Shown here: positions 1 to 8,965 of the stretch, in pieces
Numbering within the stretch: the stretch's first letter is position 1
How the letters are laid out: the number at the start of each line of letters is the position of its first letter
Assembly: GCF_012641395.1 (NCBI RefSeq)
Contig: NZ_JABAIH010000001.1
Span: forward strand, 124,001-188,000
DNA: 64,000 nt
Source: Rhizobium sp. P32RR-XVIII
GTDB taxonomy: Bacteria > Pseudomonadota > Alphaproteobacteria > Rhizobiales > Rhizobiaceae
Direction of reading: 5' to 3'
Notes under the pieces: generated by a model
Seen by the model: the letters and a program-made list of their open reading frames with translations, nothing else
What the model was told of the DNA's origin: nothing
Databases searched by the model: none
Program-made: the position numbers and the translations under genes

Positions 1-1077
1 CAGTCCTTCGGCGCTGTCATGGGCATGGATTGGCATTCGTCGGGCATAACCACCAGTGTGCTGGGCGCTCTCAAGCGCGGGCTGACGCCGCTTTCGGGCG
101 AGCTTGGTCTGCATGTCTGCGGCGGCCGTGGTTCGCATTCCCGCAAGACCCCGGATGAGCTCGTCGCAATCGGCAATCGCGTCGGTTTCGACGGTGGTTC
201 GCTTGCGACGGCGAGCAGGCTTGTCGCCAAGGTCGACAGCGCCGCCGTTCAGGATGGCTTCGATCTCTATCTCCATGGCTTCATTGTCACCGACGACGGC
301 AAATGGGTTGTCGTCCAGCAGGGCATGAACGGCGACAAGCGCCAGGCGCGGCGCTATCACTGGCTGTCGGAAGGTCTCGAAAGTTTCGTCGATTCACCGC
401 ATGCCGCAATCGAAGGCCGCAGCCAGGGCAATATCATCAATCTCGCCGACAGGCGCGCCGAGCGCTCGCGCAGCGGACAGCTCGAGCTTCTGGCAACACT
501 CGGCCCGGATCGCATCGTGCAGCAGGCAGCCGCTCTGGCGCTCGACAGCTCCAAGCCTTCGCCGCAGCCGGACCAGCCGCTTCTGCCGCATCTCGTCATG
601 CCGGCCCATCACGATGTTCGCGAAAAGGACGTCAATATGAGGCGCCTGCACGGCAATCTCGCCGCGGCTGCCGATCGCGGACCGGAAGATTTCGAGCAGC
701 TTCTGCTCGTGCCCGGCGTCGGAGCCCGAACGGTGCAGGCGCTGGCGATGGTAGCCGAAGTGGTTCACGGCGCGCCCTGCCGCTTCTCCGATCCTGCGCG
801 CTTCTCGCTCGCCCATGGCGGCAAGGACCGGCATCCTTTTCCTGTCCCGCTGAAGGTCTATGACGAGACGATCAAGGTGATGAAATCGGCGGTTCAAAAA
901 GGCAGGCTCGGCCGCGAAGAGGAATTGCAGTCGCTGAAGCGCCTCGACGATCAGTCCCGCGAGCTGGAGCGATATGTCACCGGTCCCGATCTCAAGGAAA
1001 TCGTCGCCGGCGAGTTCCGCAATTCACCCGACTGGGGCGGCAGAAGCGTCTTCGGCTGGGAAGGCAAGGATCGCTAG
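1..1077 (+). CDS. DUF763 domain protein, 5' end outside window
   Basis: The reading frame is open from base 1, so the gene starts upstream of the window. The first visible residues, QSFGAVMGMDWHSSG, belong to the middle of the DUF763 family N-terminal region, so only a short N-terminal part is missing. The segment rich in Gly, His and Ser (HVCGGRGSHSRKTP) and the later helix-hairpin-helix-like stretch LLLVPGVGARTVQALA (roughly residues 226-241 counted from the first in-frame ATG at 19) are visible. The HhH-like stretch suggests nucleic acid binding. The family is of unknown function, so no role is assigned. The gene ends 67 bp before the end of the ABC exporter gene on the other strand (convergent). 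Confidence 0.85.
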   Translation, partial: QSFGAVMGMDWHSSGITTSVLGALKRGLTPLSGELGLHVCGGRGSHSRKTPDELVAIGNRVGFDGGSLATASRLVAKVDSAAVQDGFDLYLHGFIVTDDGKWVVVQQGMNGDKRQARRYHWLSEGLESFVDSPHAAIEGRSQGNIINLADRRAERSRSGQLELLATLGPDRIVQQAAALALDSSKPSPQPDQPLLPHLVMPAHHDVREKDVNMRRLHGNLAAAADRGPEDFEQLLLVPGVGARTVQALAMVAEVVHGAPCRFSDPARFSLAHGGKDRHPFPVPLKVYDETIKVMKSAVQKGRLGREEELQSLKRLDDQSRELERYVTGPDLKEIVAGEFRNSPDWGGRSVFGWEGKDR

Positions 1078-1144
1078 CCCTGCGAAAGCGCGTGGATAGG
1101 AGTACCGCAGGTCCGAATTTGGAATGTCCAAAATCCGGAAACGA

Positions 1145-2890
1145 TCATCTGTTAGCATGACTAAGACGCGCAAGACGCGCATAGAGGCTGTCCTTTTGGG
1201 AAAGGCCGTCATGATTGCCTTCCTCCACAACCCGGCCATCCTGCATGACAACGATCTTGTCGGCGCCAACAACAGTCGACAGCCGATGGGCAATGACGAC
1301 AACTGTACGGCCCACCATCGCCTCATCGAGCGCCTTCTGAACAGCGGCTTCCGATTCCGTATCGAGTGCTGACGTCGCTTCGTCGAGGAGGAGGATGGGC
1401 GCGTTGCGGACCAGGGCGCGCGCGATCGAAAGGCGTTGCCGCTGACCGCCCGAAAGCGTGACGCCATTTTCGCCGACAGGCGTATCGTAGCCCTGGGGTT
1501 GGGCGAGAATGAAGTCGTGGGCGTAGGCAAGTCCTGCGGCGCGCTCCACCTCCTCATCGCTCGCCTCGGGACGGCCGTAGCGGATGTTGTCGCGGATCGT
1601 GCCCTCGAAGAGATATGGCTGCTGGGAAACATAGGCCAGCTGCTCGCGCAGCGACTGCTTCGTCACGTGGGCAATATCCTGGCCATCGATCAAAATCTCT
1701 CCCGCCCTCGGGTCGTAGAACCGCGGAATGAGGGTGATGATCGTCGACTTTCCGGCTCCGGAAGGACCAACAAGCGCCGTCGTCTTGCCGCCCTCGGCAA
1801 CGAAGCTGACCTCTTTGAGGACCTCATCGTGACCATAGCCGAAGGATACATTGCGGAACTCGATCCGGGTGTCGGTGACGACCAGCGGCTTCGCATCGGG
1901 CAGATCGCGCTGGTGCAGTTCCGTATCGAGGAGTTCATAGATCATTTCAGCGTTGGTAACAGCGGTGGCTAGCTGAACCGGCACCCTCGCCAGCCGTCGA
2001 GCCGGGTCATAGGCGAGCAGAAGCGCTGTGAGGAACGAAAGAAAGCCGCCTGGCGGGACATTGTAGTAGACCGACCGATAGGCGGCGTAGGCGATAACAC
2101 CCGAGACAGCAAAGCCTGCGACGGTCTCGATCAGCGGTCCGGATCGTTCGGAAACGCGAGTGATCTTGTTCGCGCGCCGCTCCGACACGCTGAGCAACCC
2201 GTCGAACTTTTGTTGAAGCGGCTTCTCCAGGGTGAACGCCTTGACGACGGCAATGCCCTGCACTGTTTCCTGCATGGCGCTAAATACATAGCTGCCGGCA
2301 TGAATGTTTTCGCTTGTCACGGCGCGAAGGCGCTTGGACAGTTTGCGCAGTCCATAGCTGAGCGGAGGCGCCGCAAGAAAGACAAAAAAGCTGAGCCAGG
2401 GTTCCTGCATGAACATGACGCTCACGAGCGATACGAATGTGAGCAGGTCCCTCACTGTCGACGTGATGGTGAGGTTCATAACATCCCGTACGCCGCTTAT
2501 ATTCTGGTTCAATCGAGCAACAATCCGCGCAGATCGCGTCTGATTGAAGAAGCCAAGCGATAGCTTGAGAAGATGGGAGTAGGCTCGAACCTGATATCGT
2601 GCTGCTATGTTGTTTCCAATTTTTGAGAGAATTACGGCTTGGCCATAGCTGGCGAATCCCCGCAGTACGAAGGCGATGAAGATTGCCAGACAAACGCCCC
2701 AAACGAGATCAGCGCGACGCTCGACAAATGCCGCGTTGATGACAGACTTCATGATCCAAGCGATAAACGCCGTCGAAAGCGAGATGATGGCAAGGCATGC
2801 GATCGCAAGCGCATATTGAAATGCATACTCGCGGGCGTTTTCCGACAAAACGCGCTTGATGATGTTACGTGCCTTGCTGCTGCTTGCCAT
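1145..2890 (-). CDS. ABC transporter, fused permease and ATPase (exporter type)
   Basis: A half-size type I ABC exporter of 581 residues, which should work as a homodimer in the inner membrane. The N-terminal half carries about six membrane segments. The C-terminal half is the nucleotide-binding domain, with Walker A GPSGAGKST, signature LSGGQRQRLSIARAL, Walker B ILLLDEATSALD and the H-loop AHRLS. I chose the ATG at 2890 (MASSSKARN). The frame stays open 69 bp further upstream, but that extension has no membrane-protein character. The family exports lipids, polysaccharides or drugs. Nothing here fixes the substrate, because no partner gene is adjacent. Confidence 0.9.
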   Translation of the reverse strand: MASSSKARNIIKRVLSENAREYAFQYALAIACLAIISLSTAFIAWIMKSVINAAFVERRADLVWGVCLAIFIAFVLRGFASYGQAVILSKIGNNIAARYQVRAYSHLLKLSLGFFNQTRSARIVARLNQNISGVRDVMNLTITSTVRDLLTFVSLVSVMFMQEPWLSFFVFLAAPPLSYGLRKLSKRLRAVTSENIHAGSYVFSAMQETVQGIAVVKAFTLEKPLQQKFDGLLSVSERRANKITRVSERSGPLIETVAGFAVSGVIAYAAYRSVYYNVPPGGFLSFLTALLLAYDPARRLARVPVQLATAVTNAEMIYELLDTELHQRDLPDAKPLVVTDTRIEFRNVSFGYGHDEVLKEVSFVAEGGKTTALVGPSGAGKSTIITLIPRFYDPRAGEILIDGQDIAHVTKQSLREQLAYVSQQPYLFEGTIRDNIRYGRPEASDEEVERAAGLAYAHDFILAQPQGYDTPVGENGVTLSGGQRQRLSIARALVRNAPILLLDEATSALDTESEAAVQKALDEAMVGRTVVVIAHRLSTVVGADKIVVMQDGRVVEEGNHDGLSQKDSLYARLARLSHANR

Positions 2891-3214
2891 ACTCTGTCCA
2901 CCGTTGAAAGGTTCGCTTAACCGCGGCAGCCGTCCCTTGCAAGTCAAACCCGCTTCCAACTCGCGGGTATAAGGTCTCTGTCGTTATGCGGCGATGACCT
3001 GAACCAAGTGCAATGGTGCGATTACGTGTCTCGTTGGGCTGGCATTTAGCCAAGCGCCCCGCCAGCTGAATGTACCGTTGCGATGATATTGAGGCTGCGC
3101 GGGCAGCCGGGCAAGTTGCGAAAGGGCAGGCGTATCGAGACGACGCTGGATACGCGACACTCGATTGGCAACCGCGATGTTAAGTCCCTGTAAAAGGTAA
3201 TAAATCCAAAAAAT
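2891..3214. other. Gene-free stretch between ABC exporter and tRNA-Ser
   Basis: About 320 bases with no convincing coding potential. It must hold the exporter promoter at its left side. At its right side is the tRNA-Ser trailer, where a run of six T on the minus strand just past the CCA (3209-3214) is a likely termination point. Short open frames here have unusual composition for this genome and no ribosome site. Confidence 0.5.
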
Positions 3215-3303
3215 GGCGGACAGAGAGGGATTCGAACCCTCGGTACGCTTTCACGTACACACGCGTTCCAGGCGTGCGCCTTCAACCACTCGGCCACCTG
3301 TCC
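3215..3303 (-). tRNA. tRNA-Ser (anticodon GGA)
   Basis: On the minus strand the sequence begins GGACAGGTGGCCGAG and ends with an encoded CCA. The acceptor arms GGACAGG and TCTGTCC pair with one G-U. The anticodon loop CTGGAAC gives anticodon GGA. A long variable arm built from GTACGTGAAAGCGTAC and the T-arm loop TTCGAAT are both present, as expected of a class II tRNA. It reads UCC and UCU serine codons. Confidence 0.97.
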
Positions 3304-3526
3304 ATTTGCGTTTCGCACCCGGAGAGGAGCAAATCGTCGGAACGGCGCGATATATACCGATGAATTCTCGGGGATCAACCTAAATCTAACAGTTTTTTGA
3401 CCTCTTCCGACAAAACTCCGGCAAAGCTGTCCATTGCGCTTATGCATCGCGATAATTATCTATTGGCTCGGTTAGGGAATGGCGCGGCTGACCGGAAAAT
3501 CCGGCGGTGAGGCGTCGGAGGGATCG

Positions 3527-3844
3527 ATGCGTTTCTTGTTGCGTTTGACCAGCCTTGTTGCGCTCGCTGCGGCCGTCATTGCGGGAACGATCGATTCAAT
3601 CCAGTCCGTTGCGGCATCCGCTGTTGTCATGACCCCCATGGGCGATGCCTGGCAGGATTTGAGCCCTTCGTCGCTGTCGGCCCTGCAGGCGTCCGTTTCC
3701 TACTATGTGCACCCGCGCTTCTATGCTTTCGTGTTCGGGTGGCTGATGCTCCAGCCGGCCTTTGCCATCTTTCTGGTGATCGCTCTCTTGCTGTGGATGA
3801 TTGGCTACAAGAAGCCGCCGGTGGCGGGCCGCTTTACCGCATAA
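3527..3844 (+). CDS. Small conserved membrane protein, unknown function
   Basis: A 105-residue protein with a hydrophobic N-terminal segment (about residues 4-25, signal anchor) and a second strong membrane segment (about 64-94) ending in a YKKPP stop-transfer motif. The loop between them would face the periplasm. I chose the ATG at 3527 because a GGAGGG ribosome site lies at 3517-3522; an in-frame start 48 bp upstream adds a polar tail that does not fit. It resembles small hypothetical membrane proteins seen in Rhizobiaceae. No function can be assigned. Confidence 0.7.
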   Translation: MRFLLRLTSLVALAAAVIAGTIDSIQSVAASAVVMTPMGDAWQDLSPSSLSALQASVSYYVHPRFYAFVFGWLMLQPAFAIFLVIALLLWMIGYKKPPVAGRFTA

Positions 3845-3862
3845 CAAGACGGGCGGCTCTGA

Positions 3863-4072
3863 CGTGTTCGGCTGGCGACCGCAGAGCGAGTTCGCGCTAT
3901 CTTCCAGTCAGCGCTTAAAGCCGCCGGGCGCACCTCGAAGATCACCACGGAGATCGCTCCGGCCGGCGAGTTCTACTATGCCGAGGACTACCACCAGCAG
4001 CATTTGGCCAAGAATCCGGACGGCTATTGCGGGCTCCGCGGAACCGGCGTCAGTTGCCCGATTGCTCGGTAA
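3863..4072 (+). pseudogene. 3' remnant of msrA (peptide methionine sulfoxide reductase A)
   Basis: In one frame this stretch translates to a recognisable MsrA C-terminus: [19 protein letters not shown], then [18 protein letters not shown], then VSCPI, ending at a TAA at 4070. The resolving cysteines of the family are in GYCG and SCPI. The frame opens only after a TGA at 3860-3862 and has no start codon or ribosome site. The catalytic GCFWG region and about the first two thirds of the enzyme are absent. It is therefore a decayed remnant left by a deletion. An alternative, a split gene joined by recoding, is not supported because no upstream part exists within the window. Confidence 0.8.
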
Positions 4073-4100
4073 AGTCGCACTTTTAGCGGCGGTTTTGCAC

Positions 4101-4128
4101 GAAAATCAGCCCTCTTGGGCTGATTTTC
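4101..4128. terminator. Perfect 12-bp hairpin, bidirectional terminator-like
   Basis: Arms GAAAATCAGCCC (4101-4112) and GGGCTGATTTTC (4117-4128) pair perfectly around a TCTT loop, with A-rich and T-rich outer ends, so it can terminate in both directions. It lies 28 bp after the msrA remnant and 167 bp before the nucleoside operon. It is probably the surviving terminator of the old msrA transcription unit. Confidence 0.65.
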
Positions 4129-4295
4129 AGCATCGACGGGGAATTTTTACCAGCCGAAAAATTTCTCGTGAATTTTTTCGTAGCACATGCAAGGATGCGC
4201 GCAGCCAGGTCTCGGGGGAGGCCGGTGGTTCCGCAGACATGCCTGCAACAGGCTTGCGGGAGGACCCAAACAAATAGCAACAATAGGGCTGCATT

Positions 4296-5288
4296 ATGAA
4301 AAAAACCCTTCTTTCGCTCCTGTCTGTGGCTGCGATGTCCACGACGGCGCTTGCCGCCGACATCAAGCCGGCACTCGTTTACGGCACCGGCGGAAAGTTC
4401 GATAAGTCCTTCAATGAAGCTGCCTATAACGGTGCCGAGAAGTTCAAGGCGGAAACCGGCATTGCCTATCGCGACTTCGAGCCGACCGGCGACACGCAGG
4501 GCGAGCAGGCCATCCGCAACTTCGCAAGCCGCGGCTTCAATCCGGTTGTAGCTGTGTCCTTCGCGTGGACCTCGGCGATCGAAAAGGTCGCTGCCGAATT
4601 CCCGGATACCAAGTTCGTCATCGTTGATGCCGTCGTTGACAAGCCGAATGTCCGCTCGGTCGTTTACAAGGAAGAAGAAGGTTCCTTCCTCGTCGGCGTT
4701 CTCGCCGGCATGGCCTCGAAGTCCGGCAAGGTCGGCTTCGTCGGCGGCATGGACATTCCCCTCATCCGAAAGTTCGAATGCGGTTACGAGCAGGGCGCGC
4801 GCTCCGTCAAGGCTGACGTCGAAGTTTTCCAGAACATGACCGGCACGACCGGTGCAGCCTGGAACGACCCCGTTCGCGGCGGTGAGCTGACCAAGAACCA
4901 GATCGATCAGGGCGCCGATGTCGTTTACGCGGCAGCAGGTGCAACCGGTCTCGGCGTGCTCCAAACGGCGGCCGACAACAAGAAGCTCTCGATCGGCGTC
5001 GATTCCAACCAGAACTATCTGCATCCGGGCTCCGTGCTGACCTCGATGGTCAAGCGTGTCGATCTGGCTGTCTACAACGCTTACAGCGACGCCAAGAGCG
5101 ACAAGTTCAGCGGCGGCATGCAGGCTCTCGGCGTCAAGGAAGACGGCGTCGCTGCTGCGATCGACGAGCACAACAAGCCGCTGATCACGGCGGAAATGCA
5201 GGCTGCCGTCGACAAGGCGAAGGCTGATATCATCGCAGGGACCATCAAGGTCCACGATTATACGACGGACAATTCTTGCCCGAAGTGA
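4296..5288 (+). CDS. BMP-family nucleoside ABC transporter, substrate-binding protein
   Basis: A 330-residue periplasmic binding protein of the basic membrane protein (BMP/Med) family. It has a Sec signal peptide with likely cleavage after ALA (residue 20) and no lipobox cysteine. The mature protein starts with the family pattern ALVYGTGGKFDKSFNEAAYNG and keeps the segment KVGFVGGMDIPLI and the ligand-loop motif GVDSNQNY. BMP proteins bind purine and pyrimidine nucleosides. Here the downstream cytidine deaminase, nucleoside phosphorylase, deoC and deoA genes strongly support nucleosides as the cargo. It is the first gene of the operon and is followed by a strong hairpin that would keep its mRNA level above that of the transporter genes. 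Confidence 0.9.
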   Translation: MKKTLLSLLSVAAMSTTALAADIKPALVYGTGGKFDKSFNEAAYNGAEKFKAETGIAYRDFEPTGDTQGEQAIRNFASRGFNPVVAVSFAWTSAIEKVAAEFPDTKFVIVDAVVDKPNVRSVVYKEEEGSFLVGVLAGMASKSGKVGFVGGMDIPLIRKFECGYEQGARSVKADVEVFQNMTGTTGAAWNDPVRGGELTKNQIDQGADVVYAAAGATGLGVLQTAADNKKLSIGVDSNQNYLHPGSVLTSMVKRVDLAVYNAYSDAKSDKFSGGMQALGVKEDGVAAAIDEHNKPLITAEMQAAVDKAKADIIAGTIKVHDYTTDNSCPK

Positions 5289-5303
5289 TCCGCCACTGAG
5301 ATG

Positions 5304-5342
5304 GGGCGTATGGCGGCCGGTTTTTCCGTCATACGCCCTTTT
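5304..5342 (+). terminator. Intra-operon hairpin with T-run after the binding-protein gene
   Basis: Arms 5304-5316 (GGGCGTATGGCGG) and 5326-5338 (CCGTCATACGCCC) form a 13-bp stem with one G-U pair, followed directly by TTTT. It sits between the binding-protein gene and the ATPase gene, 16 bp after the stop codon. It probably acts as a partial terminator or 3' stabiliser, giving more binding protein than membrane components. Confidence 0.75.
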
Positions 5343-5357
5343 CGTATGGAGCCTGCA

Positions 5358-6869
5358 GTGACAGACACGCCCGCTATCGAACTTGTGGGCATCGACAAGA
5401 AGTTCGGTGCCGTTCACGCAAACAAGGACATCAATCTCACCGTAGCCAAGGGCACGATCCACGGCATCATCGGGGAAAACGGCGCCGGTAAATCGACGTT
5501 GATGTCGATTATTTATGGTTTTTACCACGCTGACGCTGGCGAAATCCGTGTCAACGGCACGCCGGTGACTATCCGTGACAGCCAGGCCGCGATCGCAGCC
5601 GGTATCGGGATGGTTCACCAGCATTTCATGCTGGTCGATAATTTTACAGTACTGGAAAACATCATGCTCGGCGCCGAAGGCGGCGCGCTGCTGGCAAAGG
5701 GCGTTGCCTCGGCGCGCGCTGAGTTGAAGCGGCTGGAGACGGAGTATGGCCTGGAAGTGAACCCTGATGCGCTCATAGAGCAGCTCCCGGTCGGCTTGCA
5801 GCAGCGCGTCGAAATCTTGAAAGCCATGTATCGTGGCGCCGAGATCCTGATCCTGGATGAGCCGACCGGCGTCTTGACGCCGGCTGAGGCTGACCATTTG
5901 TTTCGTATCCTCAAAGTGCTGCGCGACCAGGGCAAGACGATCATTCTGATCACGCACAAGCTGCGCGAGATTATGGCCATTACCGACACCGTCTCGGTCA
6001 TGCGCCGGGGCGAAATGGTAGCAACCCGCAAGACCGCGGAAACCACGGTTGAAGAGCTCGCCGAATTGATGGTGGGCCGCCGCGTGCTGCTGCGCGTTCA
6101 AAAGGGCCAGGCGACGCCAGGCGGCGTCGTGCTTTCCGTGCGCAACCTCACCGTCAAGGATAATCGCGGCGTTACCATGGTCGATAACGTCTCCTTCGAT
6201 GTGCGTGGCGGTGAGATCGTCGGTATTGCCGGAGTGGCCGGCAACGGTCAGTCCGAGCTTCTGGAAGCGATCGCCGGCATCCGCAAACCGCATTCCGGCG
6301 AGATTTTCGTCGATGGCCAGCCGATCGACAAGGCCGATGCGGCGCGGTTGCGCGAACTCGGCCTCGCCCATATCCCAGAGGACCGCCACCATATGGGCCT
6401 CGTGCTGAAGTTCGAGGAATACGAGAATTCCGTCCTCGGCTATCACCGCAAGCCCGCCTACAGCAAAGGCCCGCTGCTCGATCTCGAGGCGATCCGCAGG
6501 GACGCGATGGAGAAGATCGAGAAATACGACATCCGCCCGCCGAACCCCCGTCTGAAGACAGCCAATTTTTCCGGCGGGAACCAGCAGAAGATTGTCGTTG
6601 CCCGCGAAATCGAGCGCGACCCGACGGCACTCATCATCGGCCAGCCGACGCGTGGCGTCGATATCGGCGCCATCGAATTCATTCACCGCCGTATCATCGA
6701 GATGCGCGATGCGGGCAAGGCGATCCTGCTCGTTTCCGTCGAGCTCGATGAAATCCGCGCCCTTTCAGACCGTATCCTTGTCATGTTTGCCGGCCATGTT
6801 GTCGGCGAGAAGACGCCCGATGCCGGTGAACAGACCCTCGGCCTGATGATGGCCGGCATTGCCGCGTGA
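5358..6869 (+). CDS. Nucleoside ABC transporter, twin-cassette ATP-binding protein
   Basis: About 503 residues with two ABC domains in tandem, the layout of the RbsA and YufO/NupA type. Domain 1 has a canonical Walker A (GENGAGKST), signature LPVGLQQRVEIL and Walker B ILILDEPTG. Domain 2 is degenerate: its P-loop reads GVAGNGQSE, with Q in place of the catalytic Lys, and the Walker B region reads LIIGQPTRG. This asymmetry is normal for the family and implies one active ATP site. I chose the GTG at 5358 because GGAG lies at 5348-5351; an ATG at 5346 would lack a good ribosome site. It energises the two permeases that follow. Confidence 0.9.
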   Translation: MTDTPAIELVGIDKKFGAVHANKDINLTVAKGTIHGIIGENGAGKSTLMSIIYGFYHADAGEIRVNGTPVTIRDSQAAIAAGIGMVHQHFMLVDNFTVLENIMLGAEGGALLAKGVASARAELKRLETEYGLEVNPDALIEQLPVGLQQRVEILKAMYRGAEILILDEPTGVLTPAEADHLFRILKVLRDQGKTIILITHKLREIMAITDTVSVMRRGEMVATRKTAETTVEELAELMVGRRVLLRVQKGQATPGGVVLSVRNLTVKDNRGVTMVDNVSFDVRGGEIVGIAGVAGNGQSELLEAIAGIRKPHSGEIFVDGQPIDKADAARLRELGLAHIPEDRHHMGLVLKFEEYENSVLGYHRKPAYSKGPLLDLEAIRRDAMEKIEKYDIRPPNPRLKTANFSGGNQQKIVVAREIERDPTALIIGQPTRGVDIGAIEFIHRRIIEMRDAGKAILLVSVELDEIRALSDRILVMFAGHVVGEKTPDAGEQTLGLMMAGIAA

Positions 6870-6876
6870 GGCCTTA

Positions 6877-7980
6877 ATGAGCACAGCTTCCGTTCCTCTT
6901 CCAAATTGGATCGCCTACGGCCTTATCCCGCTTCTGAACCTGATCGTTGCCTTTTTGATTTCGGGCTTCGTCGTCTGGCTGATCGGCGAAAGTCCGCTTG
7001 CCGCCTTGTCGCTCTTGATCGAAGGCGCGCTCGGCAGCGGCGAAGGCATTGGCTTTACGCTGTATTATGCCACGAGCTTCATCTTCACCGGCCTGTCGGT
7101 CGCGGTCGCCATTCACGCCGGCCTTTTCAACATCGGCTCGGAAGGCCAGGCTTATCTCGGTGGCCTCGGTTGCGCGTTGGTGGCGCTCGCGCTCGACCAC
7201 TATGTCCCATGGTATGTGACAATGCCGGTGGCGGTTGTCGGTGCCGGCCTATTTGGTGCCGCCTGGGCGTTCATTCCGGCCGTTCTCCAAGCGAAACGCG
7301 GTAGCCACATTGTCATTACCACCATCATGTTCAACTATATCGGCGCGGCGCTGATGGTTTACCTCCTGGTGCATGTGCTCATCGTGCCAGGTAAGATGGC
7401 GCCGGAAACACGCACCTTCCTCGAAGGCGGCCAACTGCCGAAGCTCGGATGGCTGATGAATCTCTTCGGCGCAAAGCTGGGTGCAGCGCCGTTCAACGTC
7501 TCCTTCCTCATTGCCCTTGTCGCGGCCTATTTCGTGTGGCTGCTTATTTGGCGCACCAAGCTTGGGTTCGAGATGCGCACGCTCGGCGTCAGCCCGACCG
7601 CGGCCTCCTACGCAGGCATCCCCTATGCCCGCACGGTGATGATCGCCATGCTGCTCTCCGGCGCGCTGGCGGGCATGATGGCGCTTAATCCAGTCATGGG
7701 GTCTTCGGCCCGCCTGCAGGTCGAGTTCGTCGGCGGCGCCGGCTTTGTCGGCATCGCCGTCTCGCTCATGGGCCGAAATCATCCGGTCGGCATTATCTTC
7801 TCGGCGATCCTGTTCGGCATCCTCTATCAGGGCGGCGACTGGATCTCCTTCGAGATGCCGAACATCACCCGCGAAATGATCCTGGTGATCCAGGGTCTCG
7901 TCATTCTCTTCGCAGGCGCCCTCGAATATATGTTCAGGCCGGCGATGGTTCGTATCTATCAGCAGTTCAAGACGGTGTGA
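6877..7980 (+). CDS. Nucleoside ABC transporter, permease 1
   Basis: A 367-residue inner-membrane permease of the BPD_transp_2 (LivM/RbsC-like) family with about nine to ten hydrophobic segments. The conserved GLFNIGSEGQAYLGGL stretch (roughly residues 83-98) and the late motif FVGIAVSLMGRNHPVGI are typical of BMP-linked nucleoside permeases. The ATG at 6877 lies 5 bp past the ATPase stop. Its pair is the next gene, and the two would form a heterodimeric channel. Confidence 0.9.
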   Translation: MSTASVPLPNWIAYGLIPLLNLIVAFLISGFVVWLIGESPLAALSLLIEGALGSGEGIGFTLYYATSFIFTGLSVAVAIHAGLFNIGSEGQAYLGGLGCALVALALDHYVPWYVTMPVAVVGAGLFGAAWAFIPAVLQAKRGSHIVITTIMFNYIGAALMVYLLVHVLIVPGKMAPETRTFLEGGQLPKLGWLMNLFGAKLGAAPFNVSFLIALVAAYFVWLLIWRTKLGFEMRTLGVSPTAASYAGIPYARTVMIAMLLSGALAGMMALNPVMGSSARLQVEFVGGAGFVGIAVSLMGRNHPVGIIFSAILFGILYQGGDWISFEMPNITREMILVIQGLVILFAGALEYMFRPAMVRIYQQFKTV

Positions 7981-7990
7981 GGGGACGGCG

Positions 7991-8962
7991 ATGGATTACT
8001 ACGATATTTTCATCAGCGTTCTCTCCTCGACGATTCGCCTGTCGATCCCGCTGATCTTCACCGCGCTTGCTGGGCTCTTCTCGGAACGGTCCGGCATTTT
8101 CGACATCGGCCTCGAGGGCAAGATGCTGGGCGCCGCCTTCGCCGCTGCCTGCGTCGCATACATCACGGACTCGGCTTGGCTTGGCCTCCTTGCGGGCATC
8201 CTCTGCTCGGTTGCACTGAGCTTGGTGCATGGTTTTGCGTCGATCACCAATCGCGGCAACCAGATCATCTCCGGCGTGGCTATCAACTTCTTCATCGCCG
8301 GCATTACGATTGTCCTGGGGCAGGCGTGGTTCGGCCAGGGCGGGCGGACGCCGCAGCTTTCTCCGGAGAGCCGCTTCGCGCCGATCACGCTTCCGGGCGC
8401 GGATGCGATGCGGGAGGTCCCGATCATCGGTCCGCTCTATTCGAACGTAATCTCGGGCAACAACATTCTGACCTACCTCGCATTTCTGGCAGTCCCGCTC
8501 TCCTGGTGGATCCTCTACCGCACGCGCTTCGGCTTGCGGCTTCGCGCCGTCGGCGAAAACCCAGGCGCCGTCGATACGGCCGGCATCTCCGTCAGTTGGC
8601 TGCGCTATCGTTCCGTGATGTGCGCCGGCATCCTCTGCGGCTTCGCGGGCACCTATCTCGCGATTGCGCAATCGGCGGCCTTCATCAAGGATATGTCGGC
8701 GGGCAAAGGCTATATCGCGCTTGCCGCGCTGGTTTTTGCAAAGTGGAAGCCGGTGCCGGTCATGTTCGCCTGCCTGCTTTTCGGCTTCCTCGATGCATTG
8801 GCGAACTTCATGCAGGGCAAGGAGGTGCCGCTGATCGGGGAAGTGCCTGTGCAGATCTTCCAGGCCTTGCCCTATATTCTCACATGCGTCCTGCTTGCGG
8901 GCTTCATAGGCGTCGCAACGCCGCCGAAGGCCGGCGGGGTCCCCTATACCAAGGAGCGCTGA
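7991..8962 (+). CDS. Nucleoside ABC transporter, permease 2
   Basis: The second permease, 323 residues, of the same family as its upstream neighbour but shorter. It has the hallmark GIFDIGLEGKMLGAAF near residues 36-51, GKGYIALAALVFAKW in the last third and about eight to nine membrane segments. GAGGGG lies ahead of the ATG at suitable spacing. Its stop codon is 3 bp before the start of cdd, so transport and catabolism are tightly co-expressed. Confidence 0.9.
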   Translation: MDYYDIFISVLSSTIRLSIPLIFTALAGLFSERSGIFDIGLEGKMLGAAFAAACVAYITDSAWLGLLAGILCSVALSLVHGFASITNRGNQIISGVAINFFIAGITIVLGQAWFGQGGRTPQLSPESRFAPITLPGADAMREVPIIGPLYSNVISGNNILTYLAFLAVPLSWWILYRTRFGLRLRAVGENPGAVDTAGISVSWLRYRSVMCAGILCGFAGTYLAIAQSAAFIKDMSAGKGYIALAALVFAKWKPVPVMFACLLFGFLDALANFMQGKEVPLIGEVPVQIFQALPYILTCVLLAGFIGVATPPKAGGVPYTKER

Positions 8963-8965
8963 CAT

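Noticed and set aside
4130..4295. A possible purine riboswitch ahead of the nucleoside operon
   Set aside because: The conserved loop sequences of the purine aptamer are not there; only ordinary small inverted repeats are visible.
4083..6686. An 867-codon open frame on the minus strand opposite the nucleoside binding-protein and ATPase genes
   Set aside because: It is a shadow of the codon bias of the plus-strand genes, spans two real genes and an intergenic terminator, and has a composition rich in Arg, His and Asp with no domain.
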